This document shows, piece after piece, positions 1-7,816 of a DNA stretch of 33,786 nt. Position 1 is the first letter of the stretch. The number at the start of each line of letters is the position of its first letter. Below the pieces are notes generated by a model. It was not told the origin of the DNA and did no database searches. It saw only the letters and a program-made list of their open reading frames with translations. The DNA lies in NCBI GenBank assembly GCA_009778135.1, contig WRKJ01000086.1, positions 1 through 33,786 of the forward strand, given 5' to 3'. The position numbers were made by a program, and so were the translations under genes. This stretch comes from Defluviitaleaceae bacterium. Lineage in GTDB: Bacteria; Bacillota_I; Bacilli_A; MOL361; Turicibacteraceae.

Positions 1-116
1 TCCTTAATCAGCTTATGGTCAATGAGAAATTTGCCCAACGCATTGACAAATATAGTGTTTTTCTCCCTTAAACTTACACACTTTTCTTGACAAACCCACA
101 ATTGTCTAGCTGTCTT

Positions 117-349
117 TTATAATCTATATCCTCTTTGAAAAATAATTTTAAATATGTGGTTAAAACCAGTATTCCCATTACCTATCCCACCATTTGATCC
201 TGTTGTACTAGCCAAACTTGGCTTCCCGATGGACTAAATATTTTGGCGAGTACGAATTTTTTTGTTTAACCTCTTGCAGATACCACATATACCATATCCT
301 TCATCTCACTTCCAAATCCTACATTAAAAGAATGAATACGTCCTGAAAT
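117..349 (-). pseudogene. Gene remnants at the end of the toxin/immunity operon
   Basis: The first 349 bases hold no intact gene that I can support. On the minus strand two stretches read like protein without a start codon. Bases 349-266 continue in the frame of the upstream small gene after its stop for 27 codons, ending in GFGSEMKDMVYVVSARG. Bases 233-117 are open for 38 codons and include the Gly/Asn/Ser-rich stretch STTGSNGGIGNGNTGF. Both could be displaced toxin or immunity tails, which are common behind polymorphic-toxin genes, or chance. The DNA is AT-rich, like the two immunity-like genes next to it. Bases 1-116 show nothing recognisable. Confidence 0.3.
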
Positions 350-715
350 TTATTGAATAATTTCTTCAATACATTCTGATATATCTTCATGAACATTCTC
401 ACGATGAACACTGTACCATTCTTTCAAAGGCTCTCGACTCAGCAAAATATCCAGTTTCTCGGCATAGATCAAAATATCAACCATGATACTTATAGCTTCG
501 AACTTATTTTCATATTTTGTACAGATCAAGAAAACCTCAAGTAGTGTATTCCAAAGTTCTATTACGACTTCAGAACTTGCAACTGGCTTTTCAAGATAAG
601 GTGAGGAAAAAAAGTCAGATATATTTCCAAAAATTTCATACATATTGTCGTAATTATAATCAAATTCATTTTTAAGCTTTTTTATTTCATCTCTCAAAAA
701 ATCGTCATTATTCAT
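350..715 (-). CDS. Small acidic helical protein, possible second immunity protein
   Basis: I do not recognise this 121-residue protein. It looks soluble, mostly helical and acidic, with no signal peptide or membrane segment (N-terminus MNNDDFLRDEIKKLKNEF). The start at 715 is chosen because AGGAG lies about ten bases upstream (bases 722-730 on this strand). The longer reading frame starting at 760, which overlaps the previous stop as TAATG, has no ribosome binding site. It is the last complete gene of the operon behind the DUF4280-EndoU toxin. Base composition is markedly AT-rich compared with the spike genes, as expected for recently acquired toxin/immunity cargo. Position suggests an immunity or accessory role; the sequence itself does not show a function. 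Confidence 0.7.
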   Translation of the reverse strand: MNNDDFLRDEIKKLKNEFDYNYDNMYEIFGNISDFFSSPYLEKPVASSEVVIELWNTLLEVFLICTKYENKFEAISIMVDILIYAEKLDILLSREPLKEWYSVHRENVHEDISECIEEIIQ

Positions 716-759
716 TTTTAATACACTCCTGGAAAATTTAGAGGATAAATACTTTATCA

Positions 760-1284
760 TTATAATAATTTCATATGTAGCAGTTGATCTAACTTTTGTC
801 GCAGTGCAACAATCTGCTCTTTTCCATATTCATTCTGTTCTAACCTAACAATGTCCTTAATATACAGAGTACATGCTTCTATCAATTCCTTTTTGAAATC
901 TTTAAAAGAGATTTTCGTATTGCCAAATTCAAAGGTTTCATAAGTCTTATTTTTTAATTCGTATGCTACATTAAGAGTTCCATTTGGTTTATCAGCTAGT
1001 ACTACTCGAATATTCAAATCATCATTATTTTTTTTAAACTCTAGCCAATGCTTAGGTGATTCGAAATCATTTAGTGCAACATATGTTTTTGAATGTAGAT
1101 CAAGAGCAATTTGAATTATCGCCTCAAACCATATATATAAATGCTCTGTCCCCATAATATCCTCAATATCTTCTGAATAAATCGTTTCACCATATACATT
1201 TTCATTGTAAAACATTTGATAATATCCCATATCTCCGGGAAAGTGCATCCCTTCTTTAGCCACTCTATACTTAACTTTAAACAT
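760..1284 (-). CDS. Putative immunity protein to the EndoU-like toxin
   Basis: This 174-residue protein belongs to no family that I can name. It looks like a soluble cytosolic alpha/beta protein: aromatic-rich beta-like N-terminal half (residues 1-40), then a helical C-terminal part (about 125-174), no signal peptide and no membrane segment. The start is supported by AAGGGAG just upstream. It begins 14 bases after the stop of the DUF4280-EndoU gene. In polymorphic toxin systems the gene directly after the toxin domain usually encodes its cognate inhibitor, and that is the basis for the call. Its DNA is AT-rich like the following gene. The immunity role is inference from position only. Confidence 0.6.
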   Translation of the reverse strand: MFKVKYRVAKEGMHFPGDMGYYQMFYNENVYGETIYSEDIEDIMGTEHLYIWFEAIIQIALDLHSKTYVALNDFESPKHWLEFKKNNDDLNIRVVLADKPNGTLNVAYELKNKTYETFEFGNTKISFKDFKKELIEACTLYIKDIVRLEQNEYGKEQIVALRQKLDQLLHMKLL

Positions 1285-1298
1285 TTAAAAACTCTCCC

Positions 1299-3023
1299 TT
1301 ATCTAAAATCTGAAACTTCAAAAGTATGACTGCCCCAAGCTGAATTTAAATTTCCATTAGTCATATGAATTGTAATTGCTTCACCGTTAACAATTACAGT
1401 ATGTGTCCCATGCGTAATTCCTCTTGAAGTCAACATATTAAAAGCCTGTTGCACATGTTGTGCCACATCATCCATTGTCCAGTGTTTTGGAAAAAATGAT
1501 GTCTTATTCAATTTAGCTTGTAGTTGCGTATCAGTTAAATGTTGTGCTTGTTGTACCATACCATCAAAGGTATGTTTTTTAATATGTTGCAACGTTTTAT
1601 TACTTATTGTTATTTGTAAATTAAGTGGAATTGGGTTTTGTCCAGCTGGCGGCTTTGACTGTACAAATGTGTCTGGTACAACATCAGAATTTACACTCGG
1701 ATTTAGCTTTGGTCCTGATTGTGGCTGTTTCGGTATACTAGGATTCCAACCACTAACATGATGAACAGCTTGCCCAACATTTCCTGCAAACTGCATCAAA
1801 GAAGCAGTATGTAAAAAAGTATACCAATCATGAAAGTTAGCTCCCTGCTGAGCCGCAGTAAAAGTTAAAACAATTTGTAAATCAAGGTCCCCCAGTCCGA
1901 CAAGCATCCAATGAGAATCCCTAGAATTACTCACACCTGCATCATCTAAAAAAGTACGTATGAGAGCGCCCTGACCACTAGGATTTTCATTTAAGAGCCT
2001 AAACAGTTTTGCACGTTGAGACAAATCTAAATGCATTGCCAATTCTGGATCACTTAGAAAAATGGTTGCTTTTGGCGAAAGGTTAGCATTCATTATATTC
2101 TGTAAGTCGGCAAGAAAGGCTCGGGCAAATTCAAGTTTTTGCTCATCCGTCCAATGAGATGGAAATGGAATTCCTCTTTCCATTAAATCTGCCAAAAGTG
2201 CTTCTGCTGGGTCTTGGCTTTCCAACCCTAACTCATCAATAACGTCACGGTGATGCTGTCCTGATTCTGTAATATACAAAATCCCTTGTCCGTGGTGACA
2301 AAACATATAGGCACTGTTTTGCAACAAAGTTTCAGTGCCTGACCCGTCACCCGACAGTCTAACTTCTTTATCAGTGTCTTGCCACATCAGGTGTTCAATA
2401 TCTGGCTTGCATTTTCCATCAGCACTGTATTTACACTTCCCACATGGATCAAGATCTCCCAGTTGATCTACGGCATTTATGTGTGCAGTACCGATACTGT
2501 CACTAGGACGCCTTGCTCTTACTGCTTCTGAAATAATCGTCTGATCATATGCCGTTAGCCCTTCAACCGCACCAAATACGGGATCGAATTTGATGTCCAT
2601 ATGATCTAACATGGTTTCATTGTTAGCATTAAATATCGGGATGTGTTGATGACTTCCATATGCACTAAAACCTGCTGTATCAAAGCCAATTGCTGTAATA
2701 ACTTGATGATCCATAGGTGTTACCATTCTTCCACCTACTTGACTAGGCGCTATGTCAGCTAGATTGCGCTCCCTTTCTTTCTCTGTTAATTTTCTCATTA
2801 AGGAATTACTTTGATATTCTTCCATGGACGTACAAACAACCCGTGCGCCTTCTACCACAAATTGTGATCGCCCTAAATGACCAGATGCTTCGTGGTACAA
2901 CGCATCTACGATTAATGCTCGAATGGTTTCTCTTTCTTCTTGTGTCATTGGCGCTCTTGGTGGGGGAGAATTCAAATCTGCAGTTAGGCCTTGAACGATA
3001 CTTGATACATGATCATCAATCAT
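1299..3023 (-). CDS. DUF4280 (PAAR-like) spike-tip protein with C-terminal EndoU-like nuclease toxin
   Basis: This 574-residue protein looks like a delivered toxin. Residues about 52-260 match the pattern of DUF4280, a PAAR-like domain that caps VgrG spikes: FVVEGARVVC at the start (Cys64), a central CGKC...CKPDI...MW segment, and near the end AYMFCHHGQGILYITESGQ. A helical linker and a Pro/Gln-rich hinge (about 425-465) follow. Residues 465-574 resemble bacterial EndoU/BECR-fold RNases: an HIKKH motif (His480, His484), the KTSFFPKHW block near 507, a helical DVAQHVQQAF segment and a strand-rich end containing His538 and His541. The family cuts RNA in target cells. Its start overlaps the VgrG stop as ATGA and follows a strong GGAGGAGG site, so spike and tip are translated together. 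There is no signal peptide. DUF4280 is fairly sure; the EndoU assignment is by motif and less sure. Confidence 0.78.
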   Translation of the reverse strand: MIDDHVSSIVQGLTADLNSPPPRAPMTQEERETIRALIVDALYHEASGHLGRSQFVVEGARVVCTSMEEYQSNSLMRKLTEKERERNLADIAPSQVGGRMVTPMDHQVITAIGFDTAGFSAYGSHQHIPIFNANNETMLDHMDIKFDPVFGAVEGLTAYDQTIISEAVRARRPSDSIGTAHINAVDQLGDLDPCGKCKYSADGKCKPDIEHLMWQDTDKEVRLSGDGSGTETLLQNSAYMFCHHGQGILYITESGQHHRDVIDELGLESQDPAEALLADLMERGIPFPSHWTDEQKLEFARAFLADLQNIMNANLSPKATIFLSDPELAMHLDLSQRAKLFRLLNENPSGQGALIRTFLDDAGVSNSRDSHWMLVGLGDLDLQIVLTFTAAQQGANFHDWYTFLHTASLMQFAGNVGQAVHHVSGWNPSIPKQPQSGPKLNPSVNSDVVPDTFVQSKPPAGQNPIPLNLQITISNKTLQHIKKHTFDGMVQQAQHLTDTQLQAKLNKTSFFPKHWTMDDVAQHVQQAFNMLTSRGITHGTHTVIVNGEAITIHMTNGNLNSAWGSHTFEVSDFR

Positions 3024-4741
3024 GGGATCACCTCCTCCTCATTATTTTTAGGAATGTGGTATCCACCATTTAAGCTGTAATTTCCTAAATTGGCAATGGT
3101 ATGTGGAAACATGGTGTCTTCTACTGGTTTTCCAGCCATCACTTGGCTCATGGAAGCAACAGTACCACCATTGGCAATTTTCGCCACACTCCCTAAGGCA
3201 CGTAAGCGTATCATGGCATTCTCATCTAGCGCACGCATATTGGTATTAGGCACCGCTCCTATTGCGGCATAGGATGCTTGCCAATGATTGAGGTCTTCTG
3301 CTTTAGCTCGATTGGTTTCCTTATTTCCCATTGATGTTTTTAATGCTTCACTTTGTTCTGTCCCTTTATTCATCACACCACTCGGTGCATAAATGTTAAA
3401 GTCCTTACAAATTTCAATGTTTGATTGGCTCGTTTTCATTAAAATCCGTTCAGGTGCTTGGATAAATAGTTGTTCACCATGAAGGTTAATGTCACCCTTG
3501 GCATTCAATCGAATCCCACCCACTTGGTCAACAAATCTAACGTTGCCACCATTTGCTAGTGCGATGCCCACAATGCTTTCTTTACCCCCTTGAAAAGAGA
3601 TCAAGTCTGGGTACAATCTTAAATGCTGTCCATAAGGGTTGGATAAGCCACGATGGTTTTCACTTAGATAAGTACCCTCTCTTCTTAACACATGGGTGGC
3701 AATTCCTTCTTTCTCATCTTCACTTTGGAAGGTTAACACAACCCTTGAACCGACCTCAGGCATGATGTAACATAAGTTTCCGACTTCGGGTGTCCACTTC
3801 CATGGATAATTGGTTTCTTCCACATCAAAGCCAAATTCAATCCACACCGATTCATTTGCCACACGAGAAACCGTTCCTTCTAATTGTAACCCAATGAGAC
3901 GGTCGTTGTAAAGTGTTGGGTAGTGAAGTAATCCTGCTGTTCCCAATGTATCTTCATAGTACAGTTCACCTGTTTCATCTAATCTAACCACGCGCTTAAT
4001 GACTGTAAATCGACACTGTTGGAACTTGACATAATCTCCAATTTCCCATGTTTTTAAATGTTTGACTTTCAAATAACTGTAATCTCTTTGGTGGTAACCC
4101 GCCCCATAACCACCTTGTTCGAAATACTTTGAACTTATACCAAATTCTAAAATGCTTGATTCATCTAATGCTTGTTCAAATCCTTTACGAATGCCAAAGT
4201 AAAAATGTGGTTTGTCCACATAAAGTGCTGTCTGAATGGGGCAATTGAAGTGACTGGATAAGCGGGTGAGAAAGGACCAATCATCTTCTTCGTATTGAAA
4301 AAAAGGGTGTTCAATCTTGCGGTCATTCACATGCCAGATGCTTTGACCTCCTGAACCTGCCATCACTTGTTTCACGATTTGTTCGAAGGTTTGGTTAGGG
4401 TTTTGAAAGGAACGGTTCTTTTTTTCTTGTTCTAATTCAACAGTAAAGCTCATGGCATAAACATCTGCCATAAGGACACCACTTTGTTGTTTACAAATAA
4501 TGGTATCTATTTTTCCCATAAACAGCCATGGATTAGGGTGTTGGCGGGTGTCTAAAACATAGATGTGTCCGCCCATTGGATGAGCTTCTAAAAAGTGTTG
4601 TTGGTGTTCATTGTCGATAATGACACACATCTGTAGCCGTCCATGGTCGTTTAATTGTTCCTTGATCTCTAAGGTTAACAACGTCTTAATAGGTAGGTCT
4701 GATTCGATTTCAATGGATGTATGACATTTGATTCGCTCCAT
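3020..4741 (-). CDS. VgrG-like spike protein 2, long form with C-terminal extension
   Basis: This 573-residue protein has the VgrG/phage late control D layout. Residues about 1-270 are a gp27-like hub part, with the typical ...NPNQTFEQIVKQVM... and WSFLTRLSSHFNCPI segments. About 280-380 looks like a gp5 OB-fold (EGTVSRVANESVWIEFGF, then MPEVGSRVVLTF). About 390-460 is a beta-helix-like stretch of short alternating repeats ending near ILMKTSQSNIEI. The last 100 residues are a non-repetitive extension rich in Ala and Asn that may dock the DUF4280 tip protein encoded next. Such proteins form the piercing trimer of contractile injection machines. It abuts the previous gene (TAG then ATG) and overlaps the toxin gene by four bases. 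It differs clearly from the 455-residue VgrG upstream in the same operon. Confidence 0.85.
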   Translation of the reverse strand: MERIKCHTSIEIESDLPIKTLLTLEIKEQLNDHGRLQMCVIIDNEHQQHFLEAHPMGGHIYVLDTRQHPNPWLFMGKIDTIICKQQSGVLMADVYAMSFTVELEQEKKNRSFQNPNQTFEQIVKQVMAGSGGQSIWHVNDRKIEHPFFQYEEDDWSFLTRLSSHFNCPIQTALYVDKPHFYFGIRKGFEQALDESSILEFGISSKYFEQGGYGAGYHQRDYSYLKVKHLKTWEIGDYVKFQQCRFTVIKRVVRLDETGELYYEDTLGTAGLLHYPTLYNDRLIGLQLEGTVSRVANESVWIEFGFDVEETNYPWKWTPEVGNLCYIMPEVGSRVVLTFQSEDEKEGIATHVLRREGTYLSENHRGLSNPYGQHLRLYPDLISFQGGKESIVGIALANGGNVRFVDQVGGIRLNAKGDINLHGEQLFIQAPERILMKTSQSNIEICKDFNIYAPSGVMNKGTEQSEALKTSMGNKETNRAKAEDLNHWQASYAAIGAVPNTNMRALDENAMIRLRALGSVAKIANGGTVASMSQVMAGKPVEDTMFPHTIANLGNYSLNGGYHIPKNNEEEVIP

Positions 4742-5296
4742 CTATAATCTACTCCTCTCCGATTTGTTCATTGGTTTTAGTGTTGTTTCTTTTAAGCCAA
4801 TGCCAATGGTATTGTTGGTTAATAAACTCTCAGCTAGATCTAAACGAATCAAGATACAATGGGCTTGATTGATATTGGTAATGCGGACAATGGTTCGATC
4901 TCTTAACAAGCTGCCATCTACTTCAGCGTGATGAATCACACTGCGATTCCCACCAAATTGGCTGTTTGCAGTTAATGCGGCAACACCTTCTAAAGACGGT
5001 ATGTAATAAGGCTCGCTCCGTGCTTTTTCCTTGTTTGACAAGATCACACGTACAAATCGTAAGCTAGGTTCATAATATTCAAGCACTTCTTTTGCTCCCT
5101 TGCTTACCATAAAGCAAGGGTGGATGATTACATCAGTCCAAACCGTTTGCACCCGTTGCTCAATTTGAAAAACCATATGTTGTGAAAGTTTATCATGTTT
5201 TTTACGCCCTAATGCCTGTGGGTTTAAGCCACCGTACCCATACACTGGTCTTGGGGGAACATAGGCTTGATCGACTTCTAAAATAAAGTATGTCAT
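4742..5296 (-). CDS. Uncharacterised protein, weakly Imm11/DUF1629-like, between the two VgrG genes
   Basis: This is a 184-residue soluble protein of uncertain family. The start MTYFILEVD and the central VSKGAKEVLEYYEPSLRFVRV segment recall Imm11/DUF1629-type proteins, where a 'Y-x-L' N-terminal strand and a 'vS..lk.vle.y' helix occur. The resemblance is weak and by eye. It has no Cys cluster, signal peptide or membrane segment. It starts one base after the previous stop, with GGAG upstream, and its own stop abuts the second VgrG start, so it is part of the coupled operon. If it is Imm11-like it could be a structural adaptor or a receptor for the spike rather than an immunity protein, because no toxin precedes it. 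Function unknown. Confidence 0.7.
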   Translation of the reverse strand: MTYFILEVDQAYVPPRPVYGYGGLNPQALGRKKHDKLSQHMVFQIEQRVQTVWTDVIIHPCFMVSKGAKEVLEYYEPSLRFVRVILSNKEKARSEPYYIPSLEGVAALTANSQFGGNRSVIHHAEVDGSLLRDRTIVRITNINQAHCILIRLDLAESLLTNNTIGIGLKETTLKPMNKSERSRL

Positions 5297-5297
5297 C

Positions 5298-5810
5298 TCA
5301 CAGCTCCTCCAATAAGCGAACTTCGCCTAACTCTGCACCAAAATAAATGGGTGGTAAGGGGATATCTTTTGGAAATTCCAAAAACAGCTGTTTAAAAAAC
5401 GTCGCACTTTCCAGATAGAGTAATTCCATATAATACCGGCGAATCTCCTCTTCTTCACTTGCCATCATGCGAAAAAATTGTTGGCGCAACTTTCGATGTA
5501 ATCGGTCTAAATCTGCTTCTATGTCTTGAAATAACACAGACATATTCAGGTTGTAAGTAGACGGATAAAGTTCAACAAAAGGTGCGCCTTCGTAAACGGC
5601 GAGCTTAAAGCGATGGCTTTTTGTGACATAACTGCTTTTTAAATAGGTTAAAACCACGTTTTTGTCCCTTTGATTCATTTTTTCAAAAAGGGTCTGTAAG
5701 TCAGGTTTAAGACCACCGGTATCTAATTGTTCCCACCCTTGCTTCCGCTTCGTTACGGCTTCTTTAATTTCTGCTTCAATGGCTTTAAGCATCATTGGTA
5801 GACGTTCCAT
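5298..5810 (-). CDS. Uncharacterised helical protein of the VgrG operon
   Basis: I do not recognise this 170-residue protein. Both ends are helix-like: residues about 5-50, and 90-135 with charged runs such as DLDRLHRKLRQQFFRMM. A short strand-rich middle (AVYEGAPFVELYP) lies between. There is no signal peptide and no membrane segment. ATG at 5810 is preferred over the GTG three bases upstream because a GGGGTG site is then seven bases away. It lies between the short VgrG (15-base gap) and the Imm11-like gene (one-base gap), so it is co-translated with them. The position suggests an adaptor or assembly factor for the spike, but nothing in the sequence proves that. Confidence 0.7.
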   Translation of the reverse strand: MERLPMMLKAIEAEIKEAVTKRKQGWEQLDTGGLKPDLQTLFEKMNQRDKNVVLTYLKSSYVTKSHRFKLAVYEGAPFVELYPSTYNLNMSVLFQDIEADLDRLHRKLRQQFFRMMASEEEEIRRYYMELLYLESATFFKQLFLEFPKDIPLPPIYFGAELGEVRLLEEL

Positions 5811-5824
5811 CACAAAACACCCCG

Positions 5825-7192
5825 CTAATTCATGTTGATTTTACCACCAGAAATATCAATGTCATCTTTCATATGAATCCGAGATGATTTCTGCTGAATG
5901 CTTACTTGATCTGCTGCTGATAGGTTAATGGCTGAATCACTATTAATCCGAATCTGTTTACCTGACCGAATATCAATGGCGTGGTTGCTGTTAACGGTAA
6001 TGCCTGTTAACCGTGACAGTTCTACCAATTCTCCTTGGTTGTCTCGAAGAAGAATGCCATCAGGTGTCATTAAGATTTCCATGTTTTGTTTGTTTTTAAA
6101 AGACTTATGATCAGGGTTCGTTCGACCACCTGTTGTACTTAAATGGACACTGCTTGCCACATAGGCACGTCCTTCATTTGCCTCGGGAAAAATCAAACGC
6201 ACTTCAACACCTTCATCAGGTAAAGCATACCACCCTTGACCGTCTGGTGTAGAATAGACGGTTGCATAGTCAAACCAGATTCGATTGGCAATTTCTTTTT
6301 CTTGATTTTCAATGCCATGGATTTGTACTTGCACAGCGTCTTTTCTTACTTTCGTAACCGTTGCGCTTAATGATAAGCCTGTTAGCGGTAGCGGTAAGTG
6401 ATGCGGTTCAGTTGTTGGCAAGGTTGTAAACAAGGTGTAATCATGCCACAATTCTCCACCTCGCAGTTGGCTTTCTATTTTTCCAATAATGAGCCGTTTG
6501 CCATTAAATATGACAGGCTGACCCAATTCGTAAATGTCCCTTATGCCAACGTGATAGCTTCCTTGAATCGTTGTTGATGAATGAGTTGTCGATGATCTTG
6601 AGAAGGTAAAATGACTTGCGACCAACTCGCCTGCGGGTCTTTGATTGATTAAACCGATATGAAATCTTTTTCCTTCTGTGCGAAATTCTGGAAAAATAGG
6701 TAAACCTAGACGATTTGCCAACCGTTTTGAAAATGCCCAATCGGTTTGGCGGTATTGAAGCAAAAAATGACCAATGGCTGCATCTTCTTGATGATGTAAG
6801 ATCATCTCGCCATTTGCAGGTTTTAAACAAGTGGTTAACACCGATTCATAAGTTTCAGAAACATCTTGAAATGCCCGTGTACGCAAGGATTGATCCAGTA
6901 AAAATGTACCTGTTTTTATTTCAACTTCCATGGTATGTAATTCATGTTCTGAATGGATGATTAAATGGGTGATGACACCGTTAAAAAGTACAATTTCTTC
7001 ATCATTCTCATCAATGGCTTTTCCACATACCCACTGATCAGTTGATGGGTGTCGGTAGTAACGCAAGCGATTTTCTTCTGAAATCAACCCCTTGACCCGT
7101 AAAACACCATGTTCTCCCATTTCTTTCGTACACGTCCACTCGAGGATACTCATTAATTCAAATGGTTCTAGTGTTAATTGAATGGCTCTCAT
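5825..7192 (-). CDS. VgrG-like spike protein 1, short form
   Basis: This 455-residue VgrG/late control D-type protein has a gp27-like hub in residues about 1-240 (TYESVLTTCLKPANGEM, then LLQYRQTDWAFSKRLANRLG, the counterpart of the QYRESDWEF motif of VgrG). An OB-fold follows at about 255-345 (ATVTKVRKDAVQVQIHGI and WYALPDEGVEVRLIFPEA). The end (about 375-455) is a run of short alternating repeats (GITVNSNHAIDIRSG, then IRINSDSAINLSAADQVSI) typical of the trimeric beta-helix spike. It ends soon after the helix, without an extension, unlike the second VgrG. The start overlaps the previous stop as ATGA and has AGGAGG upstream. Having two divergent VgrG genes in one operon suggests a heterotrimer or alternative spikes. 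Confidence 0.87.
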   Translation of the reverse strand: MRAIQLTLEPFELMSILEWTCTKEMGEHGVLRVKGLISEENRLRYYRHPSTDQWVCGKAIDENDEEIVLFNGVITHLIIHSEHELHTMEVEIKTGTFLLDQSLRTRAFQDVSETYESVLTTCLKPANGEMILHHQEDAAIGHFLLQYRQTDWAFSKRLANRLGLPIFPEFRTEGKRFHIGLINQRPAGELVASHFTFSRSSTTHSSTTIQGSYHVGIRDIYELGQPVIFNGKRLIIGKIESQLRGGELWHDYTLFTTLPTTEPHHLPLPLTGLSLSATVTKVRKDAVQVQIHGIENQEKEIANRIWFDYATVYSTPDGQGWYALPDEGVEVRLIFPEANEGRAYVASSVHLSTTGGRTNPDHKSFKNKQNMEILMTPDGILLRDNQGELVELSRLTGITVNSNHAIDIRSGKQIRINSDSAINLSAADQVSIQQKSSRIHMKDDIDISGGKINMN

Positions 7193-7779
7193 CGGTATTC
7201 CTCCTTTATGGGTTCTATTGTTTCAAACATTTGTAGCACCACTGGTTTCCAGTCAAGTTGTTCTTGGATGAGGCAATTAAAAGTGACTTGTAACATCTTT
7301 TGCTTAATAAATGTAACCAAGAAGATGTTGTACATGTCTTGATCCATAGCATGGTTTCGGAAGTCAAACCAGTAGCCGTCAATGTTTTCTACTTTTGTAC
7401 ACATCCCAAAATCCAAGCCCAATTCTTCTGAACTCAAAACATCTTTTGTGTATAAACTCACCCTTTGAGCATCTTTATCTTTTAAATGATTGGGAAATAG
7501 GCTAAACCCCATGTTCACATTTAGGTTAGGTGTTGTGATGATGTGTTGGGGGCGAAAGGAAGAGGTGTACTTGATTTGAGCATACTCCTCTAGCATGATG
7601 ATAAAATCCGTAGGCAATCGCATGGAAACAAGATTTAAAACACCCTGTCGTTCAAATTCCCGAATCTTGCCACCCATATAAACACCTTTTTCTAAAGATG
7701 TATACTGCTGTTTGAGCTTTTCCCTTCGTTGCTCAATGATTTCTTTGTCTAAAAATTTTGGTCGATAGGGTTTTTCCAT
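7189..7779 (-). CDS. EagR/DUF1795 (DcrB-like)-type putative effector chaperone
   Basis: This is a 196-residue soluble protein. After a charged helical lead (residues 1-45) comes an alternating strand/helix pattern reminiscent of the DUF1795/DcrB fold: VSMRLPTDFIIMLEEYAQIKYTSS, then RPQHIITTPNLNVNMGFSLF, a GYWFDFRNHAMD strand pair, and a final strand and helix with an aromatic W-KPVVLQMFETI end. EagR chaperones of type VI secretion have this fold and hold the hydrophobic segments of PAAR effectors before loading on VgrG. The place directly before the first VgrG (ATGA overlap) fits that job. The effector seen here has no obvious transmembrane pair, so the client is unclear. The fold assignment is by pattern only. 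Confidence 0.6.
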   Translation of the reverse strand: MEKPYRPKFLDKEIIEQRREKLKQQYTSLEKGVYMGGKIREFERQGVLNLVSMRLPTDFIIMLEEYAQIKYTSSFRPQHIITTPNLNVNMGFSLFPNHLKDKDAQRVSLYTKDVLSSEELGLDFGMCTKVENIDGYWFDFRNHAMDQDMYNIFLVTFIKQKMLQVTFNCLIQEQLDWKPVVLQMFETIEPIKEEYR

Positions 7780-7816
7780 GTTGTCCTCCTTATGTTGTTC
7801 ATCCTTTGTTTTGATT

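Noticed and set aside
1299-3023. RHS/YD-repeat toxin
   Set aside because: No YD repeats or RHS core; the N-terminal half has the Cys and GQ pattern of DUF4280.
6504-6830. 108-codon minus-strand ORF inside the first VgrG gene
   Set aside because: It is an alternative frame of the VgrG gene with no binding site and composition typical of a shadow frame.
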